Positions 19,715 through 31,700 of a stretch of 64,000 bases of DNA are shown piece after piece; the first letter of the stretch is position 1; each line of letters opens with the position of its first letter. The position numbers and the translations under genes are program-made. Below the pieces are notes generated by a model, which was given only the letters and a program-made list of their open reading frames with translations, ran no database searches and had not been told where the DNA came from. The stretch is from Aplysia californica (taxonomy: Eukaryota; Mollusca; Gastropoda; Aplysiida; Aplysiidae): NCBI RefSeq assembly GCF_000002075.1, contig NW_004797412.1:1006515-1070514 (forward strand). Direction: 5' to 3'.

Positions 19715-22700
19715 CCTCCCTCCCAGGTACAATAACATCATTTGACAGTAGGCTTGAAATCTGTGCAGGCATCCCCCTTACCTTGTTTGAGTCTATGATC
19801 AAACATTCTTTTATCCAAGCTTTTTGATGAGTTTTTTCTGTCTACTTTCTTAGCTCAGTCATATATATGTGAGGTAGCATGGTGAAATCAGGTTCATCAA
19901 AATAATGAACGTCAAGAAATTGGCATTTTCCCGCAGATTTGGGAATTTTAATCAAATTTTTGTTTTTTGGTTCAACACTTTTCATGCCCTTTAAAGAGCA
20001 CATTTCTGTTGTGGATTTTACTTAAAAACGCTGATTAAAGGCAGAAGAAATGTAAATTTTCAGTTTCCACAGACTCTCAGGCTAAAGAAATAACTCAACT
20101 TTGGTGGCCATTTTCTCGCTAATTTTACCTCTGAAACCTGACGACCCTCACCTCCTTCAATCATACATATCTCGACTTCTATTCAACATAAATGGTTATT
20201 ATTTTCACCCAAAACAAGGAAAATGGATTGGCCTTAAGATGATACCATCAACTTCGTATGCCCGAAAATTGACGAGAACCTGATTTCGCTGCGTCGTGCC
20301 ACATTTATAGATCAGATTGACTTTACTTTTAGTTCTGTCCCGTTTCTTTTATAACTTCACTGTATTGAATGGTTGAACCCCTCACAATACTCTAACTAAA
20401 CTATGATCAGAGGTGCAGAATTTCTTCTTAAATCTGGAAATCCAGATTCCTGAAATTATCAAGATTTTTCCCAATTTCAGGCGATTGTCGAGAACATTTC
20501 ATTTTGTATTATAAAACAGTCTTGACATGGATTGTAAAGGACAAAAACGATCTGTAAATTTAAAGTCCCTGCATGCATATATTTCCAAGGGATCCGAAAA
20601 ATTCAGAATCTATTCAGGCTACCTTGCTTGTGTGTCCCTGCTTTGAAGCGTGTGTCAGGCTCCCTGCTTGTATTGTATGTCCCAGCCGTGGCGTGGACCG
20701 TGTATCAGGCATGCATATATATTTCCAAGGGATCCGAAAAGTTCAGAATTTATTTCCAATGTCAGTTGGCACCTCTGGGTGATATTTTCTCTTTCAGGAC
20801 AGCTACGGTGTACAAAACCCTTGATCCTCTCTGGGGAGAAGAATTTATCCTACACATGCCCAGTGGCTTCCAGACTTTGAGCTTTTACATTTACGATGCA
20901 GACAAAGTCAGGTAAATATGTGAATGATAGTGTTATGTTTAAGTCCCAACCAGGCTGTCTCGCTGTTTACCCCAATAGCGTGTCAGGCTGCCTTTTTTGT
21001 GTCCTGGCATTGGAGGGGCGTGTCAAGCTTCCTTGTTATATATATGTCCTGACATTGGAGTGCGTGCCAGCTACTTTGCTTGTGTGTCCCTGCATTGAAG
21101 CGTGTGTCAGGCTCCCTGCTTGTATTGTATGTCCCAGCCGTGGAGCGTGTATCAGGCAGCCTTTTTATATATGTCCCAACTTTGGGGCGCTTATCAGGCT
21201 GCTTCACTAAATTTCCGTGTTCCAATATTGGAACATGTGTCAGCAGACTATCTTGCTGTATGTCCTAGTATTGAAGCACTTGTCGGGCCGAGCTGTTAAC
21301 ATGTCCCAACATTGGAGCGTGTTCCAGGCTGCCTAGGTGTAAATCCTAGAATTGAAAGGTGTATCAGGCTGCCTCGCTGTATGTTCTGATGTTGGAGCGT
21401 GTGTCAGGCTACCTTGCTGAACGTGTTAGAATGAATATATATGGAATTATGGCTGGCCATAAGCTTCGTTGCTTTTATTTAGATTGCAAGCTATAATGCC
21501 TTCTTTCAACTTACATCTCTGTTATATTGTTTTCTTGCCGAATGGGGTGGGGGGGGGGGGGGTTTACTTTTTAAGACTTCAGTCTGGGGGTGCAAGGTTG
21601 TAACATGATATGATCAAGACAGTAAACATTGGACGTGTGAAATTTTAACCCCATGGGACCGTATTCCTAGCACGCTGGGTACTGACAGGGTTAATATAGC
21701 CCTTTGTGGAATATTTATATTGAATATGAATATTCAACAAAGGGTTTTAACTCTATATTCTTTTAGGGTTTTAATTCATTTTAATGTTATTATGTTCGTT
21801 GTAAATTTTTTTTTCCTTCTAACATTTGGTGTTGTATAATGAGAAATGCATTGTAATCTTGTGTGTAAGTTTGAAAAATTGTTTGTTTTTCTTATGTTTT
21901 TGCCGTCATTTTGCCACAGTTTTCTTATATTTATCACACCACTAAGGGCAAGTGCAGTAAGTCAAACAGAACGTTCAGTTATTAGATATTTCTGTTAAAT
22001 GCTCATGGTGAAACAAGAAACACCAAAATTTGTATCCATGCCTCTCTGAGGGGGCTACAACTATGACGGGTGAATAATACAGCTATATTTTGGGGATAGG
22101 GAGGGGGGTTGCCGTCTGCACTTGGCTTGAGAGTTTTCATTGTGGCAAACCCACCTCAATTTTGAATGATGTTTTTATTGGGCTCGTCAGTGTTCCTCTG
22201 ACGTCTTGACACTTGGTCAATGTTATTATATTCTTTCTTCTAACCATTGTTTTCATAGTGGTTTTATGCTTTTCAATGAATGATTTCTGGTTTCTGTTTG
22301 AATGGAGTAGTGTGCTATAGGCCAGTTCCATTGTGAGACAGAACTCGTTGTTAAGTGTGGTTTCTTTCCCTTAGGGATGTTATTGTATTTGGGGGGGGGG
22401 GTCTCTGATTTTGCAGATATGGTTAATGGAATATGGTGTGTGTGTGTGTGTGGTGGGGGGGGGGGCGGAAGTAAGGTTTTGTCTGATTTATCACACTTCT
22501 GATGAGCAGTTTCATATGATGATGGAGCTCTTCTCCTACCCAGTAGGATGAAAAGGTTACGGTGTCTCACGTGCAAGTGACTCATATCAAAGACCTCAAA
22601 GATGCTGACACTCAAAAGTGTGGGCCTATCTAGGCCCAGTAACTGCTCAAAATTCTTAACGAATCCTTTCTCAAAATTGAAGAAACTCGGTTTCATGTGT

Positions 22701-25700
22701 TTTGATTAGAAAAAAAGGCCCAAATTGCCAAACATGGGGTTTAAAAAGAAAAAAATTTTTTTTTGTTGTTTTGTTTTTTTTGGGGATTTTTTTTTTGGTT
22801 TTTTTTTTTTTTTTTTTCCCACCCCCCCCCCCCCCCTTTTTTTCCTTCACCTTTTCCCCCCCCCCCCCCCCCCCCCCACTCATTGCCCATAGTATTAATA
22901 GGTAGCAGATTATTTTTTAAGACTGCCTTGTCTTATGATGATTAAATGACTCTTGTATGAGTTTACCTTCTATTGTTTGGTCAAATGGACATGTGTTGCC
23001 CTGAAGGACCTATTGTGTTCAACTTCCCATTTGGTGTAATGGGCAAATATAGAAGAAAGAGGGACAAATTGTTGGCTTCATTTAAATAGACATACTGTCT
23101 GTAAACACTCGGTTCATCTTGGTATTACATAACAAAACCATGCCCTGACAGACAGGGTCAAAGCAAACCAACTCTGAAAGAATGTTGAAATTCATTTAGA
23201 ATTGCTCATTCATGTGAGGATTGTTATCAGGATTGATGGCAGGACATGTATTGATGGTGTCTGATACACACCATCTTAGTCTGGAGGCATATTTTTTACT
23301 GGAGAAAAAAAAATCTGATTTTCTCAAGACTGATGGCAAGGCATAAAGTCGACCAACTGTTAAGGTGTCCAACATTTTGACATTTTTTAAATTGCATTTT
23401 CTGAACTTGTTTGCTCATTCATGTGAGGATTGTTATCATGATTGATGGCAGGACATGTATTGATGGTGTATGATACACACCATCTTAGTCTGGAGGCATA
23501 TTCTTTACTGGAGAAAAAAAAATCTGATTTTCTCAAGACTGATGGCAAGGCATAAAGTCGACCAACTGTTAAGGTGTCCAACATTTTGACATTTTTTAAA
23601 TTGCATTTTCTGAACTTGTGGTATTGGTTCGGTTATGTGTGCAGAAGAAATATTTTGTCGAAATTCAAATTCTAAACATTGGACAAAAGCAAGAAAAAAA
23701 ATTATGATGTTGGCACAATAATTAAAAGAATGAAGCAGTTTTTTTCTCTCCTGAAAAATGTTTCTCTCTTAGCTTAATACATTTGAGCAGATTGCAGACA
23801 ATATAAGCTTGCCTTTGATATAAGCTTTGATCGCATGACTGTTTTGTAAAGTTATATATTGATTTGACAGCTGAGATTTAATTAAACATAATGTAAAATG
23901 GGGTTTCCTTGTTGTTGAACTCATAAAAGCACCAGAAAGATATAATGAGTTGGGAAGGTGGTTGGAGGAGGCCACTGATAGGTCCATTTCTTTACTTTCC
24001 CTCTGTTGTTTCTGTCTGTCTCTCTGACATTTTCTCAGCACTAAATGACAATTTTTGTGTCGCTGTGCTTCTCTTTACTCAAACAAACAATATGGAGTTG
24101 GATGGTTTGTGCCTTAGGTCATCAATATGTTGTACCTTTCAACATCAAAAAGTCTCACAGTTATCACATTCTTGTTGGAAGATGCCTAGTACTGCTGCAC
24201 GAGTCATGTGAATCTAACCCATTGTGGGTGACTTTTTCATTTTGGTTTATCGTGGTTTTTTCTCTTTTCTTTTTTCCCCCCCTCTTTTCCCTTATCCCGT
24301 TATTTGTGTGTGTGTGTGTGTTTGCCCATCCCAACCTCTTGTGTACCTCATCCCAAGCAGTAGGTAAGTACTCTGTTTTGTGTTCTTTCAATGTTGTTTA
24401 AAGCGTTGTTTGTTTGTTGTTGTTTTTGGTTTTGAATGAGCTTTTAATTTTTCCCATCTTCTACTTTTCAGTTATCGATGGTGTTATGTTGTAGTTGTGA
24501 AACTGGAAAAAATACTTGATCTCTTTGTTTTGTTCTTTACCATTGCCGAGATTGATTTGCAGATCCTTAAATCAAGTCAAGACTCAGCATTAGCTTTATA
24601 AATAGTGTTCAAGTACTGTTGGCTGACTTTTGCATCTTCTGTTGTCATCTAAATCAGAAGCGTTTGGTTTTTTCGTTTGTTTCAAAATTGTGAAGACAAT
24701 CATTATATGGTCAGGAACGTACAGTAAACTTATTGTATCACAACACGGTGGAATCAGGCTCTTGTCAATTTTTTGGTAAATGGAGTTAATGGTTTCATCT
24801 TAAAGGTTGTTCATTTGCCTTTCATTTGATGAAAAAAATAACCATTTATCTTGAATAGAAGTCGAGATATTTTCCATTGAAGGAGGTGGGGTCGCCTGGT
24901 TTCAGAAGTGAAATTAGCGAGAAAATGGCCGAAAAATGAAGATTTGTTCGATTACATTATTTTAACGAGCGCCTGATTTCACAACAATGCCTCACTTAGG
25001 CCTATATTTTATTGGGTTTGGTAGGAAGAAGAAGAGTCCTCATTATTCCAAAGTTCTGCAATATAAGTGTTTTGTAAAGATAAGTTTCTGAGGTTTGAAA
25101 CTTTGTATTGAATAAAATTCATTTATATGGTGTGCTTGAAGAGGTAGGTTAGTTGTTTTTTAAAAATAGTATTTTCAGCTTTATTTTAATACAAATTGGT
25201 CCAAGATATGATACTGCTTTTAAAATAATTTTAATTTTGTAATGATTCTGCTTTTTTCTGTTTGGTTGTCTTTTGTTTGTTTGCTTTGTTTTGAGGGATT
25301 TCTGTTAAAGTTTTTTTTACTTTGAGGGTTGGTGAGGGGTTGTGTGATTTTGGGTAGTTTTATGTCATAGATGCGGGTGCTTTGTTTTTGTATATGATTT
25401 TGTAATTTCTTTCTGAATAGCAATGTTCTCTTCTTCTTCTTTTTTTTTTTTTTTTTTTTTGCTTTTTGTTAGTAGTCAGTAATCTGTAGATTCCAGTTTT
25501 ATATGTGTTATTCATTTTAGGTTTTGCTCTACTGAAAAATATATTTTTACTATAGTTCTTTGGATTTTAAAATCCAAGCAAACTATGGTCTTAAGTCATG
25601 CTCTTTTTTAATATACGCTTTCTTTATAAACATGTTTTGCTTAATAAAATCCAAGCAAATGCCTTAAATCATGCCCTTTTTGTAATACTTGCTTTCTTTT

Positions 25701-28700
25701 AACTCTCTGATTATAACTAACAAAAAAAATGGCCTGTGGTGTCGGGGGAATTATAGGATTTCACCATATTATATTGGAAAATGCTTGAGGAAAGGCAAGG
25801 CAAGCAAGTCAAGATCATAAACCCACGCACTTTCCGAAAGTAGAATATAAATAGGAAGTAGAGCTCATTTTTTAAGAGGCTGAAATGTCTGACAATATTA
25901 AAAAAACCAGGAACAAACAATTCGAAATAGCGGCTCAAATTACTGTCGATTGAATCTGCTGTGACACCACAGAACAAAACCTGTGGATGTTAACACTAGG
26001 AAAGTTAAAGCATGAAGTGTGTTTTAAGTTGTCATTTGCTGATTAGTTGGTACTGGAGCAAAATTTTCTTCTTTTTTTTTGGCGCTGAGTAATACAGCTT
26101 TCTGTGGAGTACTATTGGTTTGATGAGAGGACGATCCGCAAAGATCGTAATGTCATCACTGGAGTACAGTTTCCTTTGGAAGGGACTGAATTCGTTTTTG
26201 ATTCAATGTGACATCCCTTCATCGATTGTTTGTTGGGGTTTTTTTTTACTGAATTGGGCTGTATAACTGTATTAAATAAAAGGCATGTGTCTCCTTTGGA
26301 TTGTTATAATTTATTGTCTGGCTAAAATTCTTACTTCTGTCCTTTGGTTTTGTAGCTGTAAATGGAAATCGAATCTTGTTTTGGAAAAGCAAGTAAGCCA
26401 ACCAGTTTGTATTGGTGAAAAAAGAACGTGGCTCTTTTTTGACAAACTTTTTGTTTATTTTAAGCTTAGATACCATGGTGCAAATTGTATGCTTGCAGAG
26501 AACAGTATGAAATGTCATAAATTGAAGTTCTTAATTATTTGACACCCTAAAAATTATTTTCCAGTTTGCAAAATGAAAAAAGTCAGACATTTGGTCCATA
26601 AAGGGGCTTGTTGGCTTGAAGCTGTCTCAGCAAATATTTTTAGCAAGGTAAATTTTTGGAATATATCTGTCTGCCCTGGTCAATATCAGTCGTAAGACGC
26701 AGTGTGCTATTATCAGCTATGGGGCTCGAAAGGCAAAAAATTGACTTTCCATGAAATTTTTGTTTTTTGGATATATTGAAAGTTTGATGTCTTATGCTTC
26801 AATTTAAGATAAAATAAAAACAACTGTAATCGACTATAAATATTTTATTTTGATTTATTTTGGAGGTGTGTGTGGTTTGTTGGGAGCTTGGATGACAAGA
26901 TAAAGGAATTTGGATGTTGCTAGTGTGTAGCTGTAAGATTATTTTTAGAACCATTACCTCATGGCTTCCTTTGCTTCAACGTTCTTCATTCGCCACTATT
27001 TTTAGATTTTAACCCCTTTTCGAGCATGAATGGTCTGAAATGTAAACAACTCTGAATGGTAAAACGGAGTAAAGAAGGTAACTTCTAGCTCACTCCAAGC
27101 TTGTTTCAGTAAACAGCTGACTGTGCGGATGGGCCTTGCTAGCTGCTATTGTCTGTTGATCTTTCTGTTTTACTCTTGGATTGACTTTAAAAATTCATTT
27201 TTATTGTGTTTTTGTGCTCTTAAAAGATTAATTAACCTTCTTCTAGATCTCTCAAAGCGGACTCCTTACCAAGAGGCCAGTGAGGGGGTCTATGTGCATG
27301 TGTGTGTATGCGTGTTGGTGTGTTTGTATGTGTGTGTGTTTTGTGTGTGTGTGTGTGTGTGTGTGTGCTCTTGTGTGTTTATGGTACTATTGCAAACGAA
27401 TAATTAGGTAGCATAAACACGGCACGTAAGCCGACTCGCGGCCTTCCAAGCGCGTGGTTTCGGTAAAATGGGGGCTATTCAGATCTGTTTCTTTGCTCTT
27501 TTGCTATAAAACTCCAAATGCTGAACACTTTGGAAAAGTTAAGATTTTCTTCATTACAATAGCAGGCCGAGACAACGCTCAGTGTTTTTATTGAAATAAA
27601 GACAGATCATCGTGTTTGAAGCAATAAAATAATGAAATGCAATGATCTCAAAGTCATGAAAAAAATTAGGCTTCATTTCTCTGTTATAATGATGGTACTC
27701 TGTTTATGTAGTGATGTTTGGTGCATTTGGTACTCTTTTATTATCTGTCAAACATGGGGTTGCAGCCAGTTAGCGACTTCAGCAATATTTGATTATAATG
27801 TTAAATTGAAACTGTTGCCATTCCCTTAAACATTGATTGACTGGGAGGTAAAAGTATGGTACCAAAACACTCAGGAGACAAAGGCCTTTCATATGAAACG
27901 GTTGAATTGGACATACTGCTACTTTGAAAATTTAGTATCTGGTGTCTTGTATAATGCTAATATTTTGTTACATTTGACCGGAAGTCTATTCTCGTGAAAA
28001 TTGTGTTTTGTCCATAAGTTTTTTCTCTGTGAATGTGTGAATGAATAGTTTTCTACTCTGTATGTTGCCTTGTAGTGAGTGGCATAATCAAGATAACTGC
28101 TAAATTTCAAGGCTCTATCTCAATTCTAAGACCCCCATTGCTGTGGAAACATGTTGCTCAACTTCGGAGGCCTTTTTCTCTTTTTCGTGTTTCCTCACCT
28201 CGCACAATTTAAAGTTCTGTATTTTCGTCAAATATGGTCATATTTACTTCATTCTTGTTTTGAATTGTAGGGAAAAGGTGATAGTTTTTTTAAAATAATG
28301 TTAACTCAGTTTTGAAATTTCCTTCACATAACTAATATTGACTGGCAGGGACACATATATGTTTAATAGCGATGACTGTAAAAGCAGTTTTCAAATTTAA
28401 AGATGTAATTTCTACTCTTCTTTCTGCGGATCAGAATTGATAACTTTTGCAAAGTGCCTGTCTGAATATTACCTAGTAGAAATGATCTATATGGCGCAGA
28501 TGGGTTCAAAAAACATTTAGATTCTACAACCATTACAAAATTGTACCGGAGTTCTATTGTGACTAACCTCTCCTTTGAAGGTCTAACTTCTTGTGACAAC
28601 CTTTCTGTTTTGTTTTTTGCTGGGAGTTTTTTGTTTGTTTGTTGGGGTTTTTTTTGTGGGGGAAGGAGGGGGGGCAGAATCTTTGTTCTCTTCCCCAACT

Positions 28701-31700
28701 TTTTATAACCTTGATTATGTCTATGTGCTGATCTTTCATTGAGACGAATATGGAATGCACTTCTCTCCTGTTTCCCTTTTATTTTAAAGAGCATGTGGCA
28801 TCAGAATTTTTCTTTTTTGATGTTAAAGAATGTCGGTATGTGGCGTAGCTCATTTATATCTTTTATTGCATCCCTTTAAAGAGCATGAGACATATCTAGT
28901 TTATGCCTTTCATCTACTTATAAGAGCATGAGACATTAAAGAGCATTTGAAGTAACAAGTTGGGGTTTTTTTTTCTTTTTCCCATGTTAAATAAAGAGCA
29001 TGACATGTAACAAGTTTCTATCTTTCATCCACTTCAAAGAGCATGAGACCTTAAAGAGCATGTGAAATTTAAAGTTTTTGTCTTTTGTCCACATAAAGTG
29101 TATCCACTTTACAGACAATGTGATATATCCAGTTTGTGTCTTTTATCCACTTCAGAAAGCGCGGGACAAAATGAGTTTTTGTATTTTGTTTCATCCCCTT
29201 GTTAGAGCTTGGGACATCACCAAATATCTCTCTTATGTTCTCTTTGCAGTGGGGATGACATCATTGGAACAGCCTCAGTCACCAGGGACTATCTCTATGG
29301 AAACAAAAATCCTAAAGGTATAAAGAAAATCAGACATGCGTCTTATTGTAATACAGTCTTATTTCAAAGTCACACAGTATTTCCTTCCCAGAGTGCTTCT
29401 TTACTGCCATCTGTGGTGTAACGGCTAGGCTCTTGGCTGTCGCATTCAGTAGACACAAGTTCAATTCCCATATAGAAAATGCCCGCCTTTCTTCTAGTAT
29501 GTTGTAATCACTCATCCCAAATTGACCCCAACTAGCAAAGTATGAGCAGCTGATCTCCGAAATTACGTAAATTGTGTAGATGGAGTCGTGAAATGTTGAA
29601 AATAAAAAAGTATGAAATAAAAAAACAAGTTTAATTTTCGGGGGGGTATTTTTTTTAGATATAGAAAATGTCCCTGTTGATGGATTTTTTCGTCTTTCCC
29701 ACACCAGGCCTGGAGACGTGGCTGCCACTGCAGAAAGCGAACAAAGACCTGGAGATTCAGGGGGAGATGTTGCTGGAGTATGGAATTCGAACCTCGGAAG
29801 CTACGGGACAGTCGTTTGTTTTTGTCACGGTCATGGAGGGCAGGTGAGAGAGAAGGCTGTTCTTTGTCTCTGTATGTGCAAAAAAGATTTTAGCAGATGG
29901 TTGGAGGGCATCAACGGTATTTCCTACTTCTTTTATTTACCTTTGATGTTTCTGTCTGTTCATCTGGCTTCTTTTCCTGTTTTAAATTGTTGATGTACTT
30001 CTCTTTGCTTCAACAAACAAGAAAATAATTTGAAATTTGCTTCTAAATACTTTGCTTCCAGGTCTCAACCCTAGGCAGGTCTCTGTTCTTACTCTCTGGT
30101 CATTGTGTTTAACTCAATTTAGTTTGTATTTAAATAACAGATTAAATGTCAAAATACCCATTTCAATTACTTTGTGATTGAATTACAGGATTTTCCTCTT
30201 TCTCAAATAAGCTTCAATTAATTTGATGCATAATTGTTCACGCAATCTGCAACTGATAATGAAAGTCAAGGTTTTATTTTCTGCAATCATGGCATGTTCT
30301 CACTATTCACCTTCCGTCTATGCTTTCTATCAGAGACCTTGCCCCAAAAGACAAAACCGGCTACTCAGATCCTTATGTGACAGTCAGCTGTTTTGATGAG
30401 ACCAAAGCGACATCGGTAAGCTGTTTTATTGGCATAGCATTATGGCTGCAGTTCTTATAGTTGCACTAGGCGAACATTGTAACCTCTCGACCACGAGAAC
30501 CCCCATTTACTTCTCTGACAGAAACAAAAGATGCATTTCCCTAGATGTAAAAAGTTTACTCTCCATCATTTACTATCGAGCATGCATTGCTAATCGTTTT
30601 CGACCTTTCATTTACTGTCCACTATTTACAAACAGTCTTTTACTATGAAAAAAATTGTTTTCTGTCAATCATTTACAATCAGTAATTTACTTCTCCTCCA
30701 ACAGAAACAAAAGAAGACATGTTTTCTTGGTGCAGAATGCTTACAATCAGTTATTTATATTTACTACCAGTCAGTTATTTACCATCAATCATTTACATTC
30801 AGTCATTTAGAGCCAATCATGGCGCTCATATGACCTTATGCAGTTGCAAGCGCCGTAAAACCTTACTAAAACAAACAGCTGAGTCCATCATTTACCATGA
30901 ACCATTTACAACCTGTTATTTGCCATCAATCATGTACTCATGTCCTGACAGAAACAAAAGAAGACACGTTTCCCTGAGTGGAATGAAACTCTGGAGTTTC
31001 TCCTGCCCGAGGACACGTGCATCGCAGACCTGAGCGTGATCGTCACCGTCTGGGACAAGGACAACTTCAGCAGCGACGATTTCATGGGACAAGTGGGTGA
31101 TCTCCCCTCTTTTTGGCATTGATGGCTGGGAGGGTCTGTGGTTGTTGTTGGTGTAGGTGATTTCTCCTTAATGACGGCTGAGCTTTTTCTCTTCTGATTT
31201 TTAACAATTTGTAGTCACACAGTCAGCAGTACAAAATACCCCATCTGATCACCCTGCCCGGAAAGTGACTGCAAGGGACTTCTCGCACCTGGCGCAGAAT
31301 GACCAGAACGGATAACTTTCACCGTCGCATTATTGCGCCAAGTGGCTGCAAAGTGGTTACAAAAATAATTTCGGGCTTGCATTTCGCATGACTTCATGGA
31401 ACAGATGGATGGTCTCCCCTCTTTTTGGCGTTGATTACTGCAAGGGTTGGTGGATGTTGTTCTTAACGTTGTTCATTTTCATTTTGTGCATGCTGAGCTT
31501 TTTGCTTCTCTGATTTAACTCTTTGCAGTTACCCGGAGCAATAATGCGACGGTGAAAATTGTCCGTACCAGTCACCTGGCGCCAGGCCCGAGAAGTCCGT
31601 TGCAGTCGCTCTCCTGGTTGGGTGACCAGATGGGGTATTTTGTGCTGCTAGCTGTGTGACTGCAAAGTGTTAAGAGTTTTGAACTTGCCTGTCGATGGCT

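Larger units (their letters stand above)
20912..29249 (+). other. RASAL intron 3 (8.3 kb)
   Basis: It holds the minisatellite above, low-complexity DNA at 22690-22880, a 209-bp tandem duplication, S3 and M1 copies, a poly-T run at 25440-25460, a two-unit repeat at 25565-25700, a TG microsatellite at 27290-27370, and a minisatellite running up to exon 4. No exon was found inside; C2A reads continuously across it. Confidence 0.7.

Noticed and set aside
19467-19827. Arg-Glu and Leu-Ser repeat proteins
   Set aside because: Both are readings of a CT microsatellite.
20955-21425. CRISPR array
   Set aside because: Repeats of 42-45 bp are diverged along the whole unit with no constant repeat and variable spacer pattern, and the DNA is eukaryotic.
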